NCBI RefSeq assembly: GCF_932526225.1
Contig: NC_064037.1
Coordinates: 3,808,996-3,872,995, forward strand
DNA from: Nematostella vectensis
Taxonomy: Eukaryota; Cnidaria; Anthozoa; Actiniaria; Edwardsiidae
Reading direction: 5' to 3'
Length of the DNA: 64,000 nt
Position 1 is the first letter of the stretch; each line of letters opens with the position of its first letter. Below, one piece after another: positions 44,611-57,456 of the stretch. The position numbers and the translations under genes are program-made. Below the pieces are notes generated by a model. It searched no databases. It saw only the letters and a list, made by a program, of their open reading frames with translations, and had not been told where the DNA came from.

Positions 44611-47600
44611 TTAAACTAATGTTATTGCCCCATCCTCGTGAGAACTCGAGGTTAGGCTCCTTTCAGCGCATAAGTTTGCATGCTCAGCAATCGCACTTCG
44701 GGGCAATCTCTTGATACAGATCGGGCAATCAACGAGTTCTTCAGGTGAAGACTGATGTGGTGGAGAACATGGGGCGAAGTCAGTGTATCTGGAAGCATGC
44801 TCTTCAATCAAATAATCTAAAAATAGCTGACCACAAATTGGGCACTCGACATGGCACTCACTAGCTGAGCTTGAACCAACAATTGGGGCATCACTTTTTG
44901 CATTTCTTTGCAGGGGAGGCTCATAGTACAAAGAAGATGGTAAACTTGGATTAGACGAAGCTGATGAGGCACTCAAAGACGATGAGCCTTTTCCCATTGA
45001 GGACTTTGTAGTTTTTGCAGTAAGCTCTTTGAATCGGGACATCTTTACATTTTCCTTCTTTAATGGTTCTGTGGGTGGTTGTCTAGACAGAACTGGTGGC
45101 AAATCATTGTCTGAGTCAGATAGCTCCCCGTTTCTCTGAGCCTTCGCGGACTGAGAGAAATTATTCTTAGATGGTACTTCATCGTCAGAATCAGATATGA
45201 CTGTTCTGGTGCATGAAGTGCTTTCATACACCGATGCCCTTTTAGACGAGGGTTCATTTGACAAGACGGACGGATCGTCGTCTGAGTCACTTTCTTGAGG
45301 TGACTTTCTTTGTAGAATACGTTGATTGGACGAATAGCTAGTACCATACCTTTTCGGAGTGAAAGGACTTTCATTTAAATCATCATCTGACGCTAAAGTT
45401 TGTGGCTGTTTGGTAGCGCGTGCTCTTTGAGACAAACTGACATCAATAGTGTCATAATCATAGTCGCTGTCAGGCCTAGACGTCTCATCTTTCGTTTGCT
45501 TTGTACGTTTACTGGGTGTTCCACAGTTTTGGGAATCAACTTTCGATCTGCACGAAATTTTTGAGTTGTTATCAGCTATTCTCTTATGTGTTCTGATTTT
45601 CGTATCCTGCGAATTTGTCGATAAATAAGAAGGCAGGTCTTCCTCCTCGCTGTCGCTGTTGACTTGTGGTGTTGTTATTGGGGGTTTCCATACTGGTTTT
45701 GTCTTAGTAAAGACTGATGGCAAATCGTTACCATCGTCACTATCGCTATCAAGACTGACTCGAGAGGTTGCTGGTGACTTTATCCTTGATAGTGGTGACA
45801 CTTTATCTGGGTCCTTTTTCGAGGACCTGCAAATATTTCAGAATTTAGATAAGAATACTTTTTGACTTGCTGTTACTGTATATTTAAAGAGCTTATGTCA
45901 ACATTTTGCTTCCATCCATTTGCATCGGCTGATTTTGCAAGGTTATTGCGATAATTCCATTGTTTTGTAAGTATAACATTGCTTTCAGGCAGTCGTTCAG
46001 GGATTCTTACCATAGTAAAAACCGTCAGTTCAAAGTTTGTTTGAGAAAACTGGTACCTCATAAGCAGTTAGCTAACAAACGGTTAATGAAATAATCCACT
46101 GCTCATAATATGAGTTATAATTATTAACCAGCCTTCAAACAGCCGGTCCCTGTACTGTCATACATACCTTGTGCTTTCACTTGGTGATTCCACGCGGTCA
46201 TTGGCTTTGGTCTGAACAAAAACAAAAAACAAAACAAAACAAGAAAGAAAAAAATAAAGCCTTATAAAACAACGTGGTAACGGATTTGTAAAACCAATAC
46301 TAACAGTATTTTTTTAATCAACGGGAATCTACTCAAAGCTCCACCAAAAAAACGTTATTATATTTCAATAAAACAAAATCTTCACTGTTACCTCAAGTTT
46401 TTCCATGACTTTACTAACAACGTCTTTTGCCATCTACAGAAGAAAAGACTTCATTAAAATGAAAATATAAGCTTGTGTATTTCCATGAAAGTACTGTACC
46501 TTGAGAAATATTTTCTTCTCTGCCTTTGTAAGTCTACACTCTCTCTGAGCTTCCATCTGTGATCGTAGATCTGAACAACAATGTAATGCTAACAGTAAAT
46601 TAAAAAAAAATTAAGAGATGGCAACTGACTTCTTAATATTTTGGGATAAGCAATTAAATGTCTACATTAACTATGGGATCAAATCCAAAAATCCGAGAAA
46701 AATGTGAAAATGGGCAGGTGAGTAGTATAGGCCAGCTCGACAAAAAAATTGGAAAATCGAAAAAAATTCAGTCTATATTTACGCACCACAATGTTAACAA
46801 CTGCAGCGCCATCTGGCGAATTGCAATTTAATGAAATCATATTATAGTGTTGGGTTCTGTCTATATATAGATGGTCATTAGCAAAATTGGATAGCGGGGT
46901 ATAGATAGGTGGATAAAGAGGGCCTTCTATCCAGCTTAATTTTGAAATTTGGATATTTTTTTAACTTTACAAGACCCCGAATGCCTTTTTTTCCACAACA
47001 AAAGGGACACTAGAAATGAAAATGAACTTATTAAGTCAGGGTGAAAAATTGTGTAGACAGCTTTACCAGAGTAGGTAACTGTTTCCATGTCCACTTTGGA
47101 AAAGTCAATCCCATCAAGGAAACATTCAGTTTCATCTTCAATCTACAACGACAACCAATAATGACAACATCACACTAATAATGATAATAAATGACTTACA
47201 TAATTGTAGTGAGTCACATGTACATTTCCAACAATGTTAAGAGGGCCAAGTATTTTAATATCTGAAAATTTTCCATATTCATAATAATATTCAAGCATCA
47301 GCCAAACACTTCCAAACACTTAGTAGTTGTCGCGTTGACGCATTTAATCGTTTTATAAGTGGGATAGGAATTGATAACCCTCTTTTTTCTCTTATCAGTA
47401 ACAGAGTTCTAAAGTCTTCTGGCCGCTAGCAACCAACTACCCTGTACTAACTAATACTGAACGCTTTCTCTAATTTTGTAACTGTGAAGTACCAGCCTAT
47501 TTGTTAAGGCACTATTCCTTGCGGGTTCAATATTTATTTATGTAATCGGCCTTTAATTCAGTTTAACTGTAATAGGTTTGAATAAACTTTATTATTATTG

Positions 47601-50600
47601 TTATTGTTATCATTATTGTTAAGACAAAATGTAGCATGAGATGCAATAATAGTCTCAGAAAAATCATTATTATTTTTTTTTAAACTGTAAAAAGTCCAGT
47701 TGGTCTTGGAGAGTGATTTAGAAACTGCAATTTTAAAATGAATAATAATTCACCACAAGACTCAGGTCATATGGCTCCATAAAGTTAACACTCAATATAG
47801 GCATTTCATACTATGGAGTAAATGCAAAATAGCAGTTTCCGGTTACTTATGACAAAACTGCCATCTGTACCACCCTGTTTTTACAAGGGATTCTCAAGGT
47901 CATGGATGAGTGATCATGGTCTGTGATTACTTACATCTCCATTTAGGCTCCATTTCTTATCTGGTAATTCTGATGTGGCTTGATTTGCTTTTAAAGATTT
48001 GTCTCCACCTTGCAGTGGTCCTAAATCACAAATCAAATAATGGTTTAGGCCAATGCATCCTATTTCCCCTGGGAGAGGGCAGGGCAGATACCCCCTCTGA
48101 AAAAAGTGGATTTTTTGCCAAAACAAAAGTCTCAAACTGAAATAGAGATATAAGATCCACCATATTCAGTCTATTAGAGAGACCATGTGCATTTTATATT
48201 TATGGGAGACCAGATTTTCACACATAAAGAATGTCTACATACAGTATAGGTATGTGCATACAGTGCTGTAGCAGGCCTAGAAATATTGGAGGGGGCATGA
48301 TACAGAAAAATTAAGAAAATATTGGGGGCACAGTCATGCCCCCAAAGGTCATTTTCTTATAACTTTTGAAAATATCGGGGGGGAGCACGTGCCCCAGTGC
48401 CCCACCCCCTAATACCGCCCTTGGTTAGGTTGATGCCATTTCATGTGGTCAAGCATAATTTCCAAGTCCAACCTCACTCAGAGCTTCTACATACTGCACA
48501 ACTTACCTGTTTCTAGCCATGGGTTGATTCCTCTCCATCCAAAGAGATCATCACATCTTAAATTGTCTGGATCTCCATAATAAGAATCAACCATTTCTAG
48601 TGATCTCTTGGGATTACTGTTTGGTTGTGGTGTTCTGGGTTTATCTAAAGCTGCTTGCAGCATTTTGCTTCCACGGTTGAGAGCATTTTGCCCATCAGGA
48701 CTCTTTTTGAAATGTCGGCTGGAATCAGAGAGAGATTATTTTATTATATATTCTGTATATATATATATATATATATATAGTATTCTGCATTTTAACAGGC
48801 CCGTAGCCAGGATTTTGAGCGGGGTGGTTCGTTTTTTCAATCTCAGCGGACCAAATTTCGGTATACCCCTACCCTCGCCTTATTACATAAGGCAATCAAT
48901 ACTTCAAATAAATTCAATCTTGTATTTAAAATATAGCGATAATAATAATATAGCGATAATAATTATGACAATTATTAAAAAAAAAAGATTTTTATAGTCA
49001 TTTTAAAGACATATTGATGTGCACGGTAATCCAGCCAAACGTTATATATTTTTGTTTGCTCTGAGCGGACCTTCAAGCCGGGTGGGGGGGGGGTTGTCCG
49101 AACCCCCAAACCCCCCCTGGCTACGGGCCTGTTTAAATAAGTAGACCTTCAAAGATTGTGATGAATTGGATAGCAGATGGCTAGTTGACGACAAAAAAAA
49201 CATTTGCTTGTGGATAGCAACTGCATGAAAAAGCACCCTAGAGGAGATGATGATGCTACTGCATGAAAAAGCACCCTAGAGGAGATGATGATGCTACTGC
49301 ATGAAAAAGCACCCTAGAGGAGATGATGATGCTACTGCATGAAAAAGCACCCTAGAGGAGATGATGATGCTACTGTATGAAAAAGCACCCTAGAGGAGAT
49401 GATGATGCTACTGCATGAAAAAGCACCCTAGAGGAGATGATGATGCTACTGCATGAAAAAGCACCCTAGAGGAGATGATGATGCTACTGCATGAAAAAGC
49501 ACCCTAGAGGAGATGATGATGCTACTGCATGAAAAAGCACCCTAGAGGAGATGATGATGCTACTGCATGAAAAAGCACCCTAGAGGAGATGATGATGCTA
49601 CTGCATGAAAAAGCACCCTAGAGGAGATGATGATGCTACTGCATGAAAAAGCACCCTAGAGGAGATGATGATGCTACTGCATGAAAAAGCACCCTAGAGG
49701 AGATGATGATGCTACTGCATGAAAAAGCACCCTAGAGGAGATGATGATGCTACTGCATGAAAAAGCACCCTAGAGGAGATGATGATGCTACTGCATGAAA
49801 AAGCACCCTATAGGAGATGATGATGCTACTGCATGAAAAAGCACCCTAGAGGAGATGATGATGCTACTGCATGAAAAAGCACCCTAGAGGAGATGATGAT
49901 GCTACTGCATGAAAAAGCACCCTAGAGGAGATGATGATGCTACTGCATGAAAAAGCACCCTAGAGGAGATGATGATGCTACTGCATGAAAAAGCACCCTA
50001 GAGGAGATGATGATGCTACTGCATGAAAAAGCACCCTAGAGGAGATGATGATGCTACTGCATGAAAAAGCACCCTAGAGGAGATGATGATGCTACTGCAT
50101 GAAAAAGCACCCTAGAGGAGATGATGATGCTACTGCATGAAAAAGCACCCTAGAGGAGATGATGATGCTACTGCATGAAAAAGCACCCTAGAGGAGATGA
50201 TGATGCTACTGCATGAAAAAGCACCCTAGAGGAGATGATGATGCTACTGCATGAAAAAGCACCCTAGAGGAGATGATGATGCTACTGCATGAAAAAGCAC
50301 CCTAGAGGAGATGATGATGCTACTGCATGAAAAAGCACCCTAGAGGAGATGATGATGCTACTGCATGAAAAAGCACCCTAGAGGAGATGATGATGCTACT
50401 GCATGAAAAAGCACCCTAGAGGAGATGATGATGCTACTGCATGAAAAAGCACCCTAGAGGAGATGATGATGCTACTGCATGAAAAAGCACCCTAGAGGAG
50501 ATGATGATGCTACTGCATGAAAAAGCACCCTAGAGGAGATGATGATGCTACTGCATGAAAAAGCACCCTAGAGGAGATGATGATGCTACTGCATGAAAAA

Positions 50601-53600
50601 GCACCCTAGAGGAGATGATGATGCTACTGCATGAAAAAGCACCCTAGAGGAGATGATGATGCTACTGTATGAAAAAGCACCCTAGAGGAGATGATGATGC
50701 TACTGCATGAAAAAGCACCCTAGAGGAGATGATGATGCTACTGTATGAAAAAGCACCCTAGAGGAGATGATGATGCTACTGCATGAAAAAGCACCCTAGA
50801 GGAGATGATGATGCTATTGCTCCTCAAGTGTGGGATATCTAACAACCGGGACGGCACAGAAGACAATCTCATTTGCCAGGATCAGACAGCTACAATGAAT
50901 TGGCCAACGAAACGTTTGTGAGGGAACATTATTATGTAACTTATAATGGTGTAAATAAAAACTTAAAAAAGATAATTCTTTTTTCAGATAATTTTTTTTC
51001 ATAAGATAAGATAATTCTTTTTTCATTTTTATATACGCCTCTAGCACGCTTGTTTTTATTGACTTTTTACTGGTTTTGAATATCATTTTTCAACATATTT
51101 TTCAACTAGGTTGAGTTGTGGGTCAGTTGTGTATGCGCCTCTCATGGCAGCAGGTCCATTTTTAGTGCTCTCTAGAATTTTAAATTTTTACCATTTACGC
51201 TTTTCCAATATCGCTTCGAAATGACGAAAGGCCAGCCACTAACTTCTCAACACTACTGGCAAAGGAAAAGATGGCCATTTTATCGTGGCAGGCAAGCTAT
51301 AATGCAAGTCAAAGCCCGAGAACTTTATCGCCGGCATTACATTGACAAAGTTCGACCAAGACCAATGGACCGTGAAACCATCCTCTGCTCACAATCCAAA
51401 CAACTGTGTACAGGTTTCTACCACGAATTCGATCCAGAAGACTCCTAGTTCACTCAAGTAATTTGTCCCTTCTTTGTTACTATCAAATGTGATGTCGTTA
51501 GCTTCCAAGATCGACGAAGTTTGAGAGGCCATTTCGAATGCAAATTTGAACCTCGCATGGATAACCGAAACCTGGTTGCGAAACCACATACACAACTATG
51601 TCATCGCTGCATCTGGTTACAATTTAGTGCGCCACGACATGACTAAGGACCAGCATGGTGGTGTCTGTATATTCATCAAGGATTCCATCAAATACCAAGT
51701 CCTAGAAGACCTAATGGACGACGAGTTTGAAGTCCTTTGGATCCAACTGCGACCTTCGCGTCTCCCAAGGGGAATCACAAGCATCGTTGTTGGTTTAGTC
51801 TACCATCCGCCAAGTGCTGCTGACGGGCCTATGCTAGTACACAGTTGGCTAGTACATAGCTAGTACATAGTTGCTTATCAACAATTGAAGCAAGCTACCC
51901 CGGCTGCGGGACGATTCTGCTCGGTGACTTCAATAAAACTTTAGTAAAAAAATCTACTCGCCTAAGCAATGGTTTTAAATTGAAACAGCTGGTGAACTTT
52001 CCAACCCGCGGCGGAAACATGTTGGATCCCATCTTTACAAACTTGGGTGAATTCTACAACCCGCCCACCCAACTCCCAGCATTTGGAATGTCTGATCACT
52101 TCTCAGTTGACCTCCAGCCCGTTAAGCACTCTAAGCGGCCGAGTACAAAGCTCACAGTGAAAAGGAGAGACCTGCGCCCCTCCAACAGGCTGGCTATGCG
52201 CACATATTTAGAAGAGGTTGACGTAAAATCCCTCCTTGACTGCAAAACTAAATGCGAGGACAAACTACAAATGCTGGAGACTGTAAAGACTGGCCTGGAC
52301 ACACTGGTTACACAGAAGACCAAGACTATTCAGTCTAACGAGCCGCCTTGGATGAACTGCAAGTTGAAGAAACTAATACGGACGCGCCAGAAAGCATTAG
52401 CTGAGGGAAACCAAGATCAGTACAGGAAGCTGCGAAACCACGTAAACCGAGAGAGGAAATCCTGTCGCTCCAAATATTATGATGCCAAGGTGGAGCATTT
52501 GAAAGAATCTAAGCCGTCCACTTGGTGGAGAGAGGTGAAAAAACTTGGCGGGATGAGTGCACCTGGGAGCCAGGACCCCGCCCTTTTGTACCAGCGTATC
52601 GCAAGTGGTCAGCAGGCGGGTTGCTTAAAGAACATTGCTGACACCATCAACACAGCGTTCCTGAGCCCGATGAACGTATTTGAGCCCCTTTCAGAGAAAT
52701 GTCACCTCACCCCCGAGTCAGAGGAACACGCGTACACTCTCCAAGTCTCCCAGCTATCGGTCTTAAAGAAACTGGCAGAGTTGAACCCCTCCAAAGCTTG
52801 CGGACCTGACGGGATGCCAGGCTGGATTCTCAAGGAGAACGCCGACTTGCTAGCGGAGCCAGTTACCGACATTCTTAACTGCTCCTTTAAAGAGGCAAGG
52901 CTGCCTCAGTCGTGGAAAGATGCAGACATCGCCCCAGTCCCCAAGCAGAAACCCGTCCTTGACGTAAACAAACATCTCCGGCCAATTTCTCTGACGCCTG
53001 TGCTGTCTAAGCTCGCAGAAGATTACATAGTCGAGCAGCACCTCAAGCCTGCCGTCCTGAAAAAGGTCGATGTAAATCAGTTCGGGACTGTACCGGGGTC
53101 GAACACGACTCACACGCTTATTAGCATGCATCATTCTTGGCTAAGTGCGACAGACGGAAACGGAGCTACAGCCAGGACCATCCTGTTTGATTTCCGCAAG
53201 GCCTTTGATCTGATAGATCATCACATTCTTGTGCGAAAGCTGATGACGTACGACCTACCTAGTACTATAACAGCCTGGATCGTTGACTTCCTCACGTCAC
53301 GGAGACAGCGCGTCAAACTCTGCCAAGATTGTTATTCAGAGTGGGGCACCATCCCATCTGGTGTCCCACAAGGAACGAAGCTGGGTCCGTGGCTGTTCAC
53401 GATAATGATAAATGACTTATCCATTACTGAGGTGGATTTGTGGAAATATGTAGACGATACCACCATCACAGAAGCAATCCACAAGGGCCAGACCAGCAGC
53501 AATCTATAACATCTTTTGGACGACTTAGGCAATCAGGTAGCCTCAGATAAGTTCGAGTTTAACGAAGCTAAATGCAAAGAGCTCCGAATCTCCTTTGCGC

Positions 53601-56600
53601 GATCTCTGCCCGTATTCGACCCAATAATTGTTAACGATACTGAGCTGGAATGCGTTTCACAAGCTAAGATCTTAGGCATAACCTTTTCGAGTGACCTAAA
53701 GTGGAACGCCCACGTAGATGAAGTTATCAAAAAGGTAAATAAGCGTCTTTACTTTCTACGCCAGCTTAAGCGCGCACATGTAAAAACAAAGGAGCTCATT
53801 CTATTTTATCTAACTTGCATTAGACCATGTACAGAGTACGCATGTGCGCTATTTCACAATAGTTTGACCAAGTACTTAGCAGCAGATTTGGAGTCATGTC
53901 AGAAGCGTGCGCTTAGAATAATATTTCCAGACGACTCTTATGCACAGGCATTACTTGTCTCTAATATCACAACACTGCATGAAAGATGTGAGGTCGCAAC
54001 AAACAAACTCTTTAGCGAAGTCATGGCCAGTCCAAACCACAAACTACATAGGCTGCTCCCTCAGCAGAACTCTAGAATTAATATTAGGAAGAGGCGGGTC
54101 TTTGCCATCAAAGCCAACACGCAACGTTTTGCAAAAAGATTTTTAATGTTCAATGCCTCCACTAAATTCTACGACTAGATATTTAAATCAACGCAGTATA
54201 GATTTGATCAAGCCTGTAATTTTAGATATTTTAGATTTTTAAAATTTTTAAGTATTTGACTATTTGTAACATAACGTAATTCAACCTTCGGGTTGCAAAG
54301 TTTTTGAATAAACCTATCTATCTATCTATCTATCTAGGATTTTTGTCAAATACAATAACCTTTTCATTTTGGCGAAAATTAATAAAAATATTAAAGGGTG
54401 CGTATTATACATATACAGTATTGATAGTGAATAAGGTATTTTCTTCTTGGAAACATACTCGAATGCTGCACATTTTATTAATAAAGCTGCCATGTTATTT
54501 GTGTCTGTGTGAGTCTTTTTGTCACTGAGCCAATCCCCTCTTCAGCAAATTCCTATATCCGCCCGGGTCATCATCACTCATACTGTATCTACTGTATGTC
54601 CTGGCGAGAGGGGGGGACTCGGATAAAAACAGATAGGGTGATCGTTGGCAAAATCGATTTAAACCCTAAGAGATGGCACAGAAATTCTTACCCCTTAGGG
54701 TAATTGGGTGTGGTTGAGGGAATTTTATACCCTTAGAGATAGCAGAATCGATGGTCGAATTTTTATATGCTAAAAGATGGGACAATCACCCCCATCTACT
54801 ATTCTAGAGATTCCCCCCTGCCTGGGATCTATGTACCTTTACCATGCTTATATACATATATGTTTTATATACATACCCTTTTTTTGTTTATTACCTCAGA
54901 AGATGCTTCAAGGCAGGGGAGGTATCCTCAACCTCATCTTGTCTCACACAATTGCTGACATTTTCTGCAAACTGCTTATTGCTATCACTTTGAAGCAAGG
55001 GTGAAGATTTGTCCTGAGAATCTGGGGCTAGGATGCGAATGAATGACAGCCCAAATTGTTTGTCTTTTCTGAACGGCTGTCTGCAAATAACTCGAATGCG
55101 GTCCCATAACTCGGAAAGTGTTTTCTGGTTTAAGGAATCTGGAAAAAAGAGAGTTCCTCCTAATCATTATAGTTTTTCACATTTTTTACAACAACAACAA
55201 AAAAGATGATCTCCATGCACTTAAAATTAAAACTTATTTCAGCCCAAAACTAGGATTGGAAATTTTTGAGCCTTACGCAAGATCCATCTACCATTTTGTA
55301 CAGAATCCTATCAACCAATCATTTTTCTTTGCACCCATTTGTAGAGTTATCTGAGTGGCTAAACTGCATAGACCAATCAAACCACTGAATTTGCAGAGTA
55401 TGGACAGCAGTTCAGTTTAACCTTTCAATATTATCAAACACACATGTAATACTTACACACACGCACTCTGCACTCGACTCTGCCAAATTACTGTCAGGGC
55501 AGTCTGCCCTGAAGAAGTCTTATTTAAGACGAAAAATTTGGCAGAGTCGAATTCCAGTTTTTGGTGTATTGTATTAATTCTTCTGGTTCGCAAACACGAC
55601 TATTTGGGCTTTTTGTATTTACACATCTAGATATATACTTAACACATGCATTAATACTAGTTGATGACAAATAATATTCGGCAATTATTTACCTCCGTGG
55701 AACATGCGAACAGACTTGGTTTGATTCCATTGTTTGCAATCACCAGGTGTCATTAACATGGCAGAGGGGATCAAAGACACAAAATCCTTTTTTGGAGTCC
55801 ACATAGAGTTACCCACTAGAACTTCAACAAATGCAGACCCATAGTTCCCTGGAAAAAAAAACATGTAACATACCATTGGCCAAAAACTTCTTTAATAGAA
55901 CTCGAGAAAAAAAGATAATCCTATTAATATTCGATTTAGAAATTCAGATGGATCTGATCAATTGTTGGAACGTAAGAAGTACATTAAATACCTAGGAGTA
56001 ATGATAGACAAGCATCTTACATGGAAAAATCACATTTTTTTTATTCGCTCCCGCATTTCCAGAAACACAGGAATAATATCTAAATTAAGGCACTATCTTT
56101 CTATCCAACAATTGAAGCAAATCTATTACAATCTGGTCTATCCACATATTTCATATGGCATATTAGCATGGGGTAGCACTTTCAAAACGAACTTGAAAAG
56201 TTTGCAAACAAAACAAAATCATTTTGTCAGATTAATTCTTTTTGCCCGCACTTATGGGAAAGACACTGCAAGTGCCAAACCATTGCTAAACTTACTAGAT
56301 ATTCTGACTGTAGATAATGTTTTCAAATTACATGCCCTAAAATTCATACACTCGTGGCACAAAAGTCTTCTTCCTGATATTTTTTATTACACTTTTCAAT
56401 ATGCCAGCAGCTTACATAGTTACAACACTAGGTACGCAGCAAATCAAAATCTATACAAACCCAAAATACGAACAAATATAGGTAAGCAATCAACTTCTTT
56501 TGTCGGTTCTGATATTTGGAGAGATCTTCCATTTTCTCTCAAGGACTCAGGCACCTTTTCTTTTCCAAAACTCGCCAAACATCATCTACTGTCTGTGCAA

Positions 56601-57456
56601 TGTCAATCTAGCCTATAAACTTTGTAAATATCGTTTTTTTCTCTCTAATAATTTCCATAGTAATTTGATAATAAGATTAGCTTCCTTCCTAGGGTGGGTG
56701 GGGATTGGTTGAGGGGGGGGGGGGGGGGGTAGTAATTTATTCTTCTTTTCTCTCTCTCTTTTTTTTCTGCTCAAAACTGACTTTTTATGGATAAGGGAAG
56801 CTAACTCGATAACTGACTAGTTTATTTAGCTTCCCTGCTCGAACTTGTTCTCATTTATTTTACTTGTAACAAATTATCCTTTAGTATATACCTATGTAAA
56901 GAAACAGAATTATGAGCAAAATAAAGATGATTTGATGATTTGATTTGATTCATAGCAACTGGTAACCTCAAAACGTCACGCGATCAGTTTTGGATCAGAT
57001 TAGCCAATTGTTACCAGAATAGATTAAGCTGTGATGTGGTGGTTTTCTCTTGGTTTCTTCTAAGGGTTTAGTAAGCTTACTTATTTATGTCACAAAACCT
57101 CTATGCAAAAGCACATTGCAGTTACAATTAGAATTACTATCGAATCCCATAGCCGGTAAACCTTCATACTCACCGATATCAACATGGCTGATACGAGAGG
57201 CTCTCTCCAACTGGAATTCGGCTTCCAATTGATCACAACAACCCTCCTTCGAGCACGTCCACCGACCGGCTGACGGAACTGTCTGAGATTTTAGCAGGTT
57301 TTCGACTTTTCCACTCGTGCTATCCTAAAAATTCAATGGTAAAACGCTAATAGCTGATAAAAATTACTGGAAATTTGAAGAGGTTCGGGTTTAAAGTAGA
57401 CGATCACTTACCTGGGAGCTGAAACGAACGACGTGCTTTAACAACAGAGGCGCCAT
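44611..57456 (-). CDS. XNDC1: XRCC1 N-terminal-domain and UBZ zinc-finger protein (XNDC1-like), 11 exons
   Basis: Exons: 57456-57412, 57324-57174, 55848-55693, 55138-54895, 48718-48507, 48020-47935, 47142-47067, 46570-46500, 46433-46392, 46211-46168, 45826-44611. All phases agree; 2343 nt, 780 residues. Residues 1 to ~150 match the XRCC1 N-terminal domain: LLKHVVRFSSQDST, ASRISHVDIGNYGSAFVEVLVG, SVRMFHGG, LWDRIRVICRQPF, FGLSFIRI. A linker has LTKAEKKIF. The last exon is acidic/Ser-rich with many S-D-S-D patches (CK2-like) and ends with two UBZ4-type fingers: CPICGQLFLDYLIEEHASRY, where the fourth ligand Cys is Tyr, and CPICIKRLPRSAIAEHANLC, complete. Predicted role: nuclear scaffold for break repair with ubiquitin binding. 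The XNDC1 name rests on the N-terminal domain; XRCC1 itself is excluded by absence of BRCT domains. Confidence 0.82.
48796..49131. mobile_element. MITE, family A, copy 1
   Basis: Terminal inverted repeats CAGGCCCGTAGCCAGG and CCTGGCTACGGGCCTG are perfect over 16 bp. A 5-bp direct repeat TTTAA flanks both ends (48791-48795 and 49132-49136). It is non-coding, 336 bp, lies 77 bp upstream of XNDC1 exon 48718-48507, and contains a G-run. Confidence 0.9.
49228..50816. repeat. 38-bp minisatellite, ~42 copies, almost identical
   Basis: The unit runs GCACCCTAGAGGAGATGATG.ATGCTACTGCATGAAAAA. Only a few units differ (CTGTATG near 49376, 50667 and 50742; CCTATAGG near 49810). The homogeneity points to recent expansion or strong conversion. 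It lies in the 6.2-kb fourth intron of the XNDC1-like gene. It is not a CRISPR array because there are no spacers. Confidence 0.97.
51221..54336 (+). mobile_element. LINE (CR1/Jockey-type) with endonuclease and reverse transcriptase, inactivated
   Basis: Antisense inside the fourth intron of the XNDC1-like gene. From about 51485 a frame has endonuclease motifs (LAWITETWLRN, GGVCIFIKD, ILLGDFN), then reverse-transcriptase blocks HLRPISLTPVLSKLAED, ILFDFRKAFDLIDH, GVPQGTKLGPWLF and the catalytic YVDD, and a thumb/tail (LGITFSSDLKWNAHV, RPCTEYACALFHN). Breaks: an in-frame TGA near 51511, a GCTAGTACATA duplication causing a frame break at about 51830-51870, and one TAA at 53507-53509 inside ORF2. 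The 3' end is AATAAACC(TATC)n at about 54306-54336. A short frame at 51221-51448 upstream may be 5' LINE sequence but is not recognised. Confidence 0.88.
55440..55630 (+). mobile_element. Solo retrozyme-like copy
   Basis: Shares, in the opposite strand sense, the blocks of the array units at 10.7-11.8 kb: the hammerhead region, CCAGTTTTTGGTGTATTG, and TTTGGGCTTTTTG followed by TTTACACATCTAG. Additionally ACTCGACTCTGCCAAATT upstream pairs with the stem I and stem III region, forming a larger foldback. It is shorter than an array unit, in the second intron downstream of XNDC1 exon 55848-55693. Confidence 0.7.
55503..55545 (+). ncRNA. Hammerhead-like motif in the solo copy
   Basis: TCTGCC (55503-55508), CTGAAGA (55509-55515), stem II GTCTT-ATTT-AAGAC (55517-55530; the stem keeps all five pairs), GAAAAATTT giving a minimal stem III, and GGCAGA (55540-55545) closing stem I. 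All core residues are intact. Confidence 0.72.
55890..56951 (+). mobile_element. LINE reverse-transcriptase tail, 5'-truncated
   Basis: The frame through 56618 encodes the region after the RT palm: KYIKYLGVMIDKHLTWKNH, ISYGILAWGSTFKTNLK, YNTRYAANQNLY and SDIWRDLPFSLKDSGTF. This is the C-terminal pattern of Jockey/CR1-type LINEs. A ~650-bp tail ends in AATAAAGATGATTTGATG and TGATTTGATT-type repeats near 56951, the probable 3' end. It belongs to a different LINE family from the copy at 51.2-54.3 kb. It is antisense in the XNDC1 second intron, starting ~40 bp from exon 55848-55693. Confidence 0.82.
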
